A DNA stretch of 8,728 bases, taken from contig JAHJBD010000037.1 of the NCBI GenBank assembly GCA_018813725.1, positions 1 to 8,728 on the forward strand. The letters run 5' to 3'. Under the pieces are notes generated by a model that searched no databases, was not told the origin of the DNA, and saw nothing but the letters and a program-made list of their open reading frames with translations. Every line of letters begins with the position of its first letter. The first letter of the stretch is position 1. The DNA comes from Nanobdellota archaeon. Its GTDB lineage: Archaea; Nanobdellota; Nanobdellia; Woesearchaeales; JAHJBD01. Of this stretch, positions 1 to 5,318 are shown piece by piece. Position numbers and translations under genes: made by a program.

Positions 1-379
1 AGATAGACCTTGCATTGACCTTCTTTCCTATCGAGGTTATCCGGTATTCTTCATCCTTATATGTTATTATGTCGCCAATTTTATGTTTGACTGGCCTGAA
101 AAACAGTGTTACCCTGTAGAGGTCTTTACCAGTCTGTCTGCTCCTGGTGTGGAGTGTTGCAGATTCCTTGAATTCGCCAGTGTACATCCTCTGGAGTCTT
201 TTGCCAAGGGATCTGAGAAATTTGTTTGATGAGACATAAATGTCTATACCATTCTTGTGATGGATCTCTTTTGCTACCTGGATATTGTTCTCATGGATCT
301 GGTCTGAGACATAGTCAATAATCTCTTCGTTTACATCCCTTAACTGAAGTATGCCTTCAAAATATTGCGGACTGTGCAT
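1..379 (-). CDS. NMD3-family protein, N-terminal part (gene runs off left edge)
   Basis: The minus strand is open from an ATG at 379 to the window edge (126 codons, no stop). The protein begins MHSPQYFEGILQLR and continues with an NGIDIYVSS segment, a SATLHTRSRQTGKDLYR segment and KIGDIIT. This order of Tyr-x-x-x-(hydrophobic)-Gln-x-Arg, Gly-(Ile/Leu)-Asp-(hydrophobic)-Tyr, then a Ser-x-x-Leu strand and a GD-(hydrophobic) turn matches the core of NMD3, which in eukaryotes is the 60S subunit export adaptor; archaeal members are presumed to act in late large-subunit maturation in the cytosol. Family members normally carry CxxC zinc-binding pairs before this core, and none is present here. The start is supported by a TATA box about 26 bases upstream, implying a leaderless transcript. 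The C-terminus is outside the window. Family assignment is strong; the function in archaea is inferred. Confidence 0.82.
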   Translation of the reverse strand, partial: MHSPQYFEGILQLRDVNEEIIDYVSDQIHENNIQVAKEIHHKNGIDIYVSSNKFLRSLGKRLQRMYTGEFKESATLHTRSRQTGKDLYRVTLFFRPVKHKIGDIITYKDEEYRITSIGKKVNARSI

Positions 380-399
380 AATGCTGCTAAAACTTGCTG

Positions 400-409
400 A
401 TTTAATAAA
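400..409 (-). promoter_or_regulatory. TATA box for the NMD3-like gene
   Basis: Read on the minus strand this is TTTATTAAAT preceded by the purine-rich AAAGC. Its centre lies about 26 bases before the ATG at 379, the usual archaeal TATA-to-start-site distance, so the transcript would begin at or next to the start codon. This supports the chosen start. Confidence 0.55.
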
Positions 410-440
410 GCTTTTGCCTGGAGCACATTTAATAGAAAGG

Positions 441-452
441 TTTTTAATATAA
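441..452 (+). promoter_or_regulatory. TATA box for the signal peptidase operon
   Basis: TTTTTAATATAA follows GAAAGG, a BRE-like purine stretch. The centre is about 26 bases upstream of the ATG at 472, so the message is probably leaderless. It shares the 92-base divergent intergenic region with the oppositely oriented NMD3-like promoter. Confidence 0.55.
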
Positions 453-471
453 TGGAAAGTTTTTGGAATGG

Positions 472-1074
472 ATGAACAAAAAGCAGCTTAAGCGTGATTG
501 GAAGAAAATCTGGCATTTTATATGGCATGAGGACAGCATATGGAGCTGGATAGTCAACATTGTCCTTGCTTTTGTCCTGATAAAATTCATCGTCTATCCT
601 GGACTTGGCCTTGCCTTAGGGACAGGGTTCCCTATTGTTGCTGTTGTATCAAGCTCGATGGAGCATCAAGGAAATCTTGAGAATTGGTGGGGTTCTAACC
701 AGAAGTGGTATGAGGAGAAAGGCATCAACTTTGACGAGTTCAAGAGTTTTCCTTTCAAGACTGGTTTTAACAAAGGGGATATTATGGTCTTGATCGGAAA
801 AAGCCCTGAAAAGATCAAGATAGGAGATATAATAGTCTTCAAGAGCAGCAGGCCTGACCCTATTATACATAGGGTTATAAGAAAATGGGACGATAATGGT
901 TATAGGTTCCATACCAAAGGTGATAATAATCCTGATTCAATAAAGACCATATATCTTGACGAGACAAATATACCAGAGGATAAGGTATTAGGGGTGGCAG
1001 TGATAAGAATCCCGCTTCTTGGTTATGTCAAGATATGGTTTGTTGATCTTATCAATCTTATTTTAGGGAGGTAA
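472..1074 (+). CDS. Signal peptidase I, archaeal Ser-His-Asp type
   Basis: A 200-residue membrane protease that would remove signal peptides from exported proteins on the outer face of the membrane. After a basic, Trp-rich N-terminus (residues 1-20), one membrane segment spans about 24-50. The catalytic Ser is Ser62 in SSSME, followed by box-like regions GDIIVF (118-123), IIHRVI with His133, and TKGDNN with Asp151. His in place of the bacterial Lys is the archaeal/ER type. Between SSSME and the first GDI motif there is an extended aromatic segment (about 65-100, several Trp/Tyr/Phe), longer than I expect. An in-frame TTG at 463 also opens the frame, but the ATG at 472 fits the upstream TATA box spacing. 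The stop overlaps the ribosome binding site of the next gene, TFS, so the two are probably cotranscribed. Confidence 0.88.
   Translation: MNKKQLKRDWKKIWHFIWHEDSIWSWIVNIVLAFVLIKFIVYPGLGLALGTGFPIVAVVSSSMEHQGNLENWWGSNQKWYEEKGINFDEFKSFPFKTGFNKGDIMVLIGKSPEKIKIGDIIVFKSSRPDPIIHRVIRKWDDNGYRFHTKGDNNPDSIKTIYLDETNIPEDKVLGVAVIRIPLLGYVKIWFVDLINLILGR
1066..1072 (+). promoter_or_regulatory. Strong Shine-Dalgarno for TFS
   Basis: GGGAGGT lies six bases before the ATG at 1079 and overlaps the first base of the signal peptidase stop codon. It fixes the TFS start and shows translation of an internal operon gene by a leadered mechanism, unlike the leaderless first gene. Confidence 0.7.
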
Positions 1075-1078
1075 AAAA

Positions 1079-1387
1079 ATGTTTTGTCCGAAGTGCGGTT
1101 CAATATTAATGCCAAAAAAAGTGGGAAGCAAGACTGTGATGGCCTGTTCATGCGGCTATAAGTCTGGTGACACAGAGCTTAAGCTTGGCGAAAAAGTTGA
1201 AAAATCAAAAGAAGTTGAAGTGATCGAGAGTGAAAGGGAGCATCTCCCCAAGATAACCGCAGATTGCCCTAAGTGCGGGTTTAATGAAGCATATTTTTGG
1301 GAAGTGCAGACAAGGGCTGCTGACGAGCCAGCCACAAAGTTCATGAAGTGCGTGAAGTGCAAGCACATATGGAGAGATTATCTTTGA
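1079..1387 (+). CDS. Transcription factor S (TFS), transcript cleavage factor
   Basis: A 102-residue protein of the archaeal TFIIS/RPB9-like family. It binds RNA polymerase and stimulates cleavage of backtracked RNA, rescuing stalled complexes. The N-terminal zinc ribbon has Cys3, Cys6, Cys23 and Cys25; the second pair is CxC rather than CxxC. A charged linker (about 31-58) joins the C-terminal zinc ribbon with Cys63, Cys66, Cys91 and Cys94. The hallmark tip QTRAADEPAT carries the acidic pair Asp82-Glu83 that reaches the polymerase active site in this family, so it should be cleavage-active. Length matches the family (about 100-115). It starts four bases after the signal peptidase gene behind a strong ribosome binding site, and its stop overlaps the next start. 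The presence of Rpo7 and Spt4 downstream makes this a transcription-rich neighbourhood. Confidence 0.95.
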   Translation: MFCPKCGSILMPKKVGSKTVMACSCGYKSGDTELKLGEKVEKSKEVEVIESEREHLPKITADCPKCGFNEAYFWEVQTRAADEPATKFMKCVKCKHIWRDYL

Positions 1388-1602
1388 TGAGAATCAAGGT
1401 TATAGTTAAGCCAAACGCGCCAAAATCACTGATAGAAAAAGATGGAGATATCTACAAGGTCAGTGTCAAAGCCAAACCTGAGAACAACAAAGCGAATATT
1501 GAAGTGCTTAAGCTCCTAAAGAAGGAATTTGGCAGCGCGAAGATGGTGAGTGGGTTTACTTCTCGGCATAAAATTGTCGAAATAGATAAAATTTATAAAT
1601 AA
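1387..1602 (+). CDS. DUF167 / YggU family protein
   Basis: A 71-residue protein of the widespread DUF167 family, whose biochemical role is not established. The N-terminal VKPNAPKSLIE strand, the VSVKAKPENNKAN segment (KAxPxxxKAN is the family signature) and the C-terminal GFTSRHKIVEI (G-x-x-SR-x-K) are all present in the right order. An upstream in-frame start at 1348 would lengthen it by 13 residues, but that extension overlaps the TFS zinc ribbon coding region; the ATG at 1387, formed by the TGATG overlap with the TFS stop, begins exactly where family members begin. Translation is probably coupled to TFS. The family is small, cytosolic and has an alpha/beta fold; no catalytic residues are known to me. 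Confidence 0.88.
   Translation: MRIKVIVKPNAPKSLIEKDGDIYKVSVKAKPENNKANIEVLKLLKKEFGSAKMVSGFTSRHKIVEIDKIYK
1592..1600 (+). promoter_or_regulatory. TATA box internal to the operon, for the antiporter gene
   Basis: TTTATAAAT overlaps the last codons and stop of the DUF167 gene. Transcription would begin near 1622, giving a leader of about 14 bases that contains the GAGGTGA ribosome binding site at 1626-1632 before the ATG at 1636. The antiporter, endonuclease-like and PIN genes could therefore be expressed apart from the three genes before them. Confidence 0.5.
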
Positions 1603-1635
1603 GATATTCTATTAAAACTCTTAAAGAGGTGAATC

Positions 1636-2820
1636 ATGACAGCTACAACTTTCTTAACACATCTGTCAATCATATTAGTCATAGGATTGTTTATGACATT
1701 GATCTCAAAGAAGCTAAAGATATCTAATGTCCTTTTGCTTCTGCTTGCTGGTATCCTGGTTGGCGCTTTGCAGATCGAAGGTGTGAGGCTGATAGAGTTT
1801 CCAACTGAGTTTCTTTCTTCTATCGCAGTACTTGCTCTTGTAATGATTGTATTTGATTCAGCTTCAAGGTTTAAGATCAAGGAATTTTCAGTATTGTCTG
1901 GAGAAGCGCTTAAGCTAGCGTTTGTGTTCTTGCTTGTCAATGTAGTGATATTATCCTTAGCTTCATTTTTTTTGTTTAGGATGCAGTCTCCGTTGATAGC
2001 ATTTGTGTTTGCATCGCTTATGTCAGGAACAGACCCAGCTGCAGTGCTTGCCATGTTTTCAGGAAGCAAGAATAAGGTTATCGAGCTTATTGAGATAGAA
2101 TCAATAGTAAATACCCCTATGGTTGTTCTTTTGCCGTTCATCACTCTTGATATCATCAAGAATTTTGGGGCAACAATATCGGCAAGAAACCTGATGACTC
2201 AGCTTGTGCCATTCCTTCAGCAGTTTGTGGCTGGGATGGGTGCTGGGCTTTTAGTCGGGCTTATCGCATTCAGGCTCATGAAAAAAGGATATTCTGAAAA
2301 ATTGTCGCCTTTGGCGTTGATCACAGCAGCTTTGCTGACTTATATCCTTGCGGAAAATCTTGGGGGAAATGGCGTTCTTGCAGTGACTGTTATGGGCCTA
2401 TTCTTCGGCAATATCTATGTGAAACAGAAAGGCAGGCTTTTTGAGTTCTCAGGGATATTTGCGCATGCGCTTGAGATATTGGTCTTTATCATGGTCGGCT
2501 TGATAGTAAAGATACCTTATACAGTTGATTTCTTTATCAGGTCAGGGATACTATTTGTCATCTATCTATGCTCAAGGTTCATAGCTGTTAACCTTTCATT
2601 TCCTAAGGGGTTTACCATGGGAGAGAAACTTTTTATGTCACTAAATGTGCAAAAGGGTATTGCTGTTGCAGTAGTTGCTTTCTCGTTTGCAGCGCTAAGC
2701 TTTGAAGGCATATCAACAATACTTAACCTTACATTGATATTCATGCTGTATTCGATAATACTGTCTACAATATTGGCAAAGTTTGCTGAATTGTTCCTTG
2801 GTAAAACTGCAGCAAAATGA
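1636..2820 (+). CDS. CPA-family cation/proton antiporter homologue (NhaP-like), altered ion-binding motif
   Basis: A 394-residue polytopic membrane protein with about 12-13 hydrophobic segments, the normal size and topology for NhaP-type exchangers, which trade Na+ or K+ for H+ across the membrane. The unwound-helix motif SGTDPAAV (Thr132-Asp133-Pro134) is intact. The next key motif, in NhaP proteins ES-x-x-ND, reads IESIVNTP: Glu155, Asn159, then Thr160 where the transport Asp normally sits. Towards the C-terminus NVQKG places Lys340 where NhaP proteins usually have Arg; it could still pair with Glu155. The gene has its own TATA box and a GAGGTGA ribosome binding site, and its TGA overlaps the next ATG. 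Family membership is clear; whether it still exchanges protons for cations is uncertain, and no ion specificity can be read. Confidence 0.85.
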   Translation: MTATTFLTHLSIILVIGLFMTLISKKLKISNVLLLLLAGILVGALQIEGVRLIEFPTEFLSSIAVLALVMIVFDSASRFKIKEFSVLSGEALKLAFVFLLVNVVILSLASFFLFRMQSPLIAFVFASLMSGTDPAAVLAMFSGSKNKVIELIEIESIVNTPMVVLLPFITLDIIKNFGATISARNLMTQLVPFLQQFVAGMGAGLLVGLIAFRLMKKGYSEKLSPLALITAALLTYILAENLGGNGVLAVTVMGLFFGNIYVKQKGRLFEFSGIFAHALEILVFIMVGLIVKIPYTVDFFIRSGILFVIYLCSRFIAVNLSFPKGFTMGEKLFMSLNVQKGIAVAVVAFSFAALSFEGISTILNLTLIFMLYSIILSTILAKFAELFLGKTAAK

Positions 2821-3581
2821 TCCGAATCGGACCAGCAGGAAGTTTTGGACTTGGCAACCTAGAAGGTATAGGGCATGCTAAAGAGCTTGGACTTTCAGCT
2901 TTTGAGGTTGAGTTCACATATGGCGTACGTATGTCAAACGCTGAGGCTAAAAAGATTGGTGCCCTTGCTAAAGAGCTTGGCATAATATTAAGTGTCCATG
3001 CACCATACTATATCAATCTGAATTCTGTGGATAAGGAAAAGATCGTTGCGAGCAAGAAGCGGATATTAGATAGCTGTGAACGTGGGGCAAATCTTGGAGC
3101 TACACATATTGTTTTTCATGCAGGGTTTTATGGCAAGATTGACAAGGAAACAACCTATCAGAACATCAAGAAAGAGGTTTTCGAATTGCTGAAAACAATC
3201 AAAGACAAAGGATGGTCTGTCAAGCTTGCACCTGAGACAACAGGAAAGGGTTCTCAGTTCGGTGACATCGATGAGCTTTTGAGGTTAACGAGAGAGACTG
3301 GATGCAGCATATGTGTAGATTTTGCGCACATTAAGGCAAGAAACAACGGCAAGATAGATTATGATGAAGTATTTACTAAACTTAAGGCTGTAAAGCATAT
3401 ACATGCACATTTCTCAGGCATTGAATTCACAGCAAAAGGGGAAAGGAAGCACAAGCTGACTGAAAACTCTGAAATTAAAGAATTGATAGATTATGTTAAG
3501 AGATATAAAGCCAATGTCACTATCATCAATGAAAGCCCAGACCCATATGGGGACTGTGTAAAAACACTAAAACTAATATGA
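2817..3581 (+). CDS. Endonuclease IV-like TIM barrel protein (AP endonuclease family 2)
   Basis: A 254-residue protein of the endonuclease IV (Nfo) superfamily, zinc enzymes that cut DNA at abasic sites in base excision repair. Likely metal ligands lie in order along the barrel: His61 in SVHAPYY, His101 in VFHAGFY, Glu140 in APETTGKG, Asp168 and His171 in CVDFAHI, His196 in HIHAHFSG, His212 in GERKH and Glu239 in INESP. In E. coli Nfo the penultimate histidine is preceded two residues earlier by a ligand Asp; here that position is Arg210, with Glu209 beside it. The protein is somewhat shorter than bacterial Nfo (about 280). ATG overlaps the antiporter stop (ATGA), indicating translational coupling, and its own stop overlaps the PIN gene. 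AP endonuclease is the best guess; another sugar-phosphate TIM barrel activity is possible. Confidence 0.82.
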   Translation: MIRIGPAGSFGLGNLEGIGHAKELGLSAFEVEFTYGVRMSNAEAKKIGALAKELGIILSVHAPYYINLNSVDKEKIVASKKRILDSCERGANLGATHIVFHAGFYGKIDKETTYQNIKKEVFELLKTIKDKGWSVKLAPETTGKGSQFGDIDELLRLTRETGCSICVDFAHIKARNNGKIDYDEVFTKLKAVKHIHAHFSGIEFTAKGERKHKLTENSEIKELIDYVKRYKANVTIINESPDPYGDCVKTLKLI

Positions 3582-3943
3582 AAATAACAATAGATACAAA
3601 CTTTTTGATGTCAATATTGACCTATAAGGTAGACCTATATTCAGAGCTAGATAGGGTGTGTGATTTTAAATACGAGCTTGCTGTGATAGATAAGACAATA
3701 GATGAGCTTAAGAAAATCCAAGAGGTAGGTAAAGGCAAGGATAAGAGGACTGCAAAGCTCGCTCTTGACATCATCCGAGCAAAGGGTATAAAACAGATCC
3801 TTTCCAAAGAAGAGAATGTGGATGATGCTATCGTGGCTGAGAAAAACAGTGCAGTTGCCACAAATGACCGTGATCTTATCGCCAGGCTCAAGGGAAGGAA
3901 GATAATACGGCTTAGGGCGAAACGGTATCTTATGATACAGTGA
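3578..3943 (+). CDS. PIN-domain protein, Fcf1/Utp24-like ribonuclease
   Basis: A 121-residue single PIN domain. The acidic active-site residues are in place: Asp6 in TIDTNFLM, Glu43 in TIDELKK, Asp82/Asp83 in NVDDAIV and Asp97 (with Asp99) in ATNDRDL, which would bind the metal ions for RNA cleavage. The closest family I recognise is the archaeal Fcf1-like group (COG1412), related to eukaryotic Utp24, which cuts pre-rRNA; many archaea encode such a gene just before rpo7, as here. That synteny argues for a housekeeping rRNA-processing role over a VapC toxin, and no antitoxin gene is adjacent. Its ATG overlaps the stop of the endonuclease IV-like gene (ATGA). A 108-base gap with a new promoter follows. 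Substrate is inferred. Confidence 0.82.
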   Translation: MKITIDTNFLMSILTYKVDLYSELDRVCDFKYELAVIDKTIDELKKIQEVGKGKDKRTAKLALDIIRAKGIKQILSKEENVDDAIVAEKNSAVATNDRDLIARLKGRKIIRLRAKRYLMIQ

Positions 3944-4010
3944 TGCATATTGCCTATTATCATAAAGGATTAAGCGTCAGTTTGGTGACTATTGGCGGAC
4001 ACACCTTTAA

Positions 4011-4025
4011 CGAAACCTTTATAAA
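4011..4025 (+). promoter_or_regulatory. BRE/TATA promoter of the rpo7-spt4-S24e-S27ae operon
   Basis: CGAAACC followed by TTTATAAA (4018-4025) is a near-consensus archaeal BRE plus TATA box. Start-site spacing of about 26 bases puts transcription near 4047, giving a leader of only about five bases before the ATG at 4052, effectively leaderless. The rest of the 108-base gap after the PIN gene shows no gene or obvious terminator. Confidence 0.75.
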
Positions 4026-4051
4026 CAGACTAAGAGTTTCCATATCCTAAA

Positions 4052-4636
4052 ATGTTCTACAAAATAGAATTACAGGACCATATCAGGGTGCCTCCTGACT
4101 TATTTGATCTGGATATTGAAGAAGCCGTGCTGAAAAGGATCAAAAGGAAATTTGACGGCTTTATCTCAAAAGAGCTTGGCGTTGTTATTGATGTCAGCGA
4201 AGTTAATAGGATCGGGGAAGGTGTGATCATCCCTGGTGACGGAGCTTCATATTATGATGTTGGTTTTAGCGCTTTAACATTCAGGCCAGAGCTGCAAGAA
4301 GTGGTTGTAGGTAAGATCAAGGATATCGCTGATTTTGGCGCATTTATCACCCTTGGGCCAATAGAAGGCATGATACATATCTCACAGACGTTGGATGATT
4401 TTGTAAGTTTTAGCAAGGACAAGGTCCTTTCAGGTAAAGAATCAAAGAAAACCTTAAGAGTCAATGATACATGCCGTGCTAGGCTGATCGCTGTATCTTA
4501 TAAAGATGTTTCTAACCCTAAACTTGGCCTTACGATGAGGCAGCCTGGACTTGGCAGGGTTGATTGGATTGAAGACGAGTTTGCAGGCAAAAAAGAAGAA
4601 AAAACAGAGGAAAAGAAGGAGAAGAAAAAGAAATGA
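4052..4636 (+). CDS. rpo7: DNA-directed RNA polymerase subunit Rpo7 (RpoE')
   Basis: A 194-residue homologue of eukaryotic Rpb7. With Rpo4 it forms the stalk of RNA polymerase, which binds emerging RNA and helps open the promoter and terminate. The N-terminal tip domain (about 1-78) starts MFYKIELQDHIRV and includes the PGDGASYYDVGFSAL strand pair; the S1/OB domain (about 82-164) contains GKIKDIADFGAFI, EGMIHISQ and the end LGLTMRQPGLG. Residues 179-194 form a Lys/Glu tail of about 16 residues beyond the normal end. That tail is written in a nearly pure purine tract that also supplies the ribosome binding site of spt4. The gene is first in an operon with a strong TATA box. The stop overlaps the spt4 start. 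Rpo4 is not in the window. Confidence 0.96.
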   Translation: MFYKIELQDHIRVPPDLFDLDIEEAVLKRIKRKFDGFISKELGVVIDVSEVNRIGEGVIIPGDGASYYDVGFSALTFRPELQEVVVGKIKDIADFGAFITLGPIEGMIHISQTLDDFVSFSKDKVLSGKESKKTLRVNDTCRARLIAVSYKDVSNPKLGLTMRQPGLGRVDWIEDEFAGKKEEKTEEKKEKKKK

Positions 4637-4645
4637 AAAAGAAAG
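4589..4645 (+). other. Polypurine tract across the rpo7/spt4 junction
   Basis: This stretch is purine except for C at 4605 and T at 4634. It codes the Lys/Glu tail of Rpo7 and the first Lys codons of Spt4, and contains AAGGAGAAG at 4616-4624, a Shine-Dalgarno candidate for the spt4 ATG at 4633. Confidence 0.6.
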
Positions 4646-4818
4646 TATGCAGAGAATGCAAATTTTTCTATGAAGGGGAGAAATGCCCAGCTTGCGGAAG
4701 CAATAAGACTGCTACCACATGGCAAGGCAGGATCCATGTTTTAGATACTCAAAAGTCAAGCATTGCAAAGAAAATAGGCATAACTGTTCCTGGGGAATAT
4801 GCTATCAAAACAAGGTGA
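4633..4818 (+). CDS. spt4: Transcription elongation factor Spt4 (RpoE'')
   Basis: A 61-residue zinc protein. Spt4 pairs with Spt5 (NusG homologue) on elongating RNA polymerase and raises processivity. Cys6 and Cys9 in VCRECK and Cys18 and Cys21 in CPACGS form the zinc site; the WQGRIHVLD strand follows, and the protein ends with the GEYAIKTR strand, as archaeal Spt4 does. Length is normal (about 60). It overlaps the rpo7 stop by ATGA and shares its transcript, the common archaeal arrangement. Spt5 is not in the window. In several Euryarchaeota, as I recall, a DUF359 gene (GTP-dependent dephospho-CoA kinase) sits between spt4 and the S24e gene; here S24e follows after five bases. Confidence 0.95.
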   Translation: MKKKVCRECKFFYEGEKCPACGSNKTATTWQGRIHVLDTQKSSIAKKIGITVPGEYAIKTR

Positions 4819-4823
4819 ATTGA

Positions 4824-5123
4824 ATGGATCTAAAAATCATAAAGCAAACAGAAGTACCTTTCTTATCAAGAAAGGAAGTTGAGGCAGATGCTGGGTTTCA
4901 AGGTGTAATACCCTCCCGTGTAGACGTGAAGAAAGCATTGGCTAAAGCACTTGCCTGTGATGAAAAACTTATTGTCCTAAAGAGGATTGATAACAGGTTC
5001 TCAAGCAATTCTGTAAGGATTACTGCTTTTCAGTACATAAGTGAAGAAGATATGAAGAATATTGAGCCTAGAGGAGCTCCAGTAAAAGCTGAGGCAAAAG
5101 AACCTGCCAAAGAAGGTGAATGA
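4824..5123 (+). CDS. rps24e: 30S ribosomal protein S24e
   Basis: A 99-residue small-subunit protein of the archaeal/eukaryotic S24e family. Characteristic segments are the N-terminal strand MDLKIIKQTEVPFLSRKEVEA, the helix VDVKKALAKALACDE, and the strand pair around LKRIDNRFSSNSVRITAFQY. The last 20 residues or so are a low-complexity Ala/Lys/Glu/Pro tail. The ribosome binding site AGGTGA overlaps the stop of spt4, five bases upstream of the ATG, so translation is probably coupled. It pairs with S27ae just downstream, as in many archaea. No start ambiguity: the ATG at 4824 gives the usual N-terminus. Confidence 0.94.
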   Translation: MDLKIIKQTEVPFLSRKEVEADAGFQGVIPSRVDVKKALAKALACDEKLIVLKRIDNRFSSNSVRITAFQYISEEDMKNIEPRGAPVKAEAKEPAKEGE

Positions 5124-5125
5124 TC

Positions 5126-5317
5126 ATGGCTGATGACAAGAAAGCAGTTAAGAAAAAAACAACGAGCAAGAAGTGGAAGATGTATGATTCTTCTGGCAAA
5201 AGAAAGAATAAGTTCTGTCCTAAATGCGGTCCAGGAGTATTCTTGGCTAAGCACAAAGACAGGCTAGTCTGCGGCAGTTGCCATTATATGGAAAAAACTG
5301 AGAAGTCGGATAAATAA
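5126..5317 (+). CDS. rps27ae: 30S ribosomal protein S27ae
   Basis: A 63-residue basic zinc-ribbon protein of the small subunit. The signature KWKMYDSSGKRKNKFCPKCG carries Cys31 and Cys34, and LVCGSC carries Cys49 and Cys52; the segment GPGVFLAKHKDR between them is typical. Eukaryotic S27a is fused to ubiquitin; the archaeal form, as here, is not. Two in-frame ATGs exist: 5120, which overlaps the S24e stop, and 5126. The GGTGA at 5115-5119 abuts the first but lies six bases from the second, so 5126 (MADDKKA) is preferred. Last gene of the rpo7 operon; it ends one base from the stop of the opposing coiled-coil gene. Many archaea place kae1/bud32 after this gene; that is absent here. Confidence 0.94.
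   Translation: MADDKKAVKKKTTSKKWKMYDSSGKRKNKFCPKCGPGVFLAKHKDRLVCGSCHYMEKTEKSDK
5292..5297 (-). terminator. Candidate poly-T terminator for the coiled-coil gene
   Basis: On the minus strand this is a run of six T, 22 bases after the coiled-coil stop, following TTTATTTAT. Archaeal polymerase terminates at T-runs. It lies within the S27ae coding sequence, so the RNA end would be antisense to S27ae. Confidence 0.3.
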
Positions 5318-5318
5318 A

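Noticed and set aside
340..528. 62-codon minus-strand frame across the divergent promoter region
   Set aside because: It overlaps both promoters, the NMD3-like gene in another frame and the signal peptidase start, and has no recognisable features.
1593..2159. 188-codon minus-strand frame opposite the antiporter gene
   Set aside because: It is the antisense of well-conserved membrane segments and shows no family signature or start signals.
3578..3943. VapC-type toxin of a toxin-antitoxin pair
   Set aside because: No antitoxin-like gene is adjacent, and the position just before rpo7 fits the housekeeping Fcf1-like group.
3944..3980. Possible C/D-box small RNA after the PIN gene (GTGATGC at its stop codon)
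   Set aside because: Only an imperfect C box is present; no convincing D box (CTGA) or C'/D' pair at suitable spacing.
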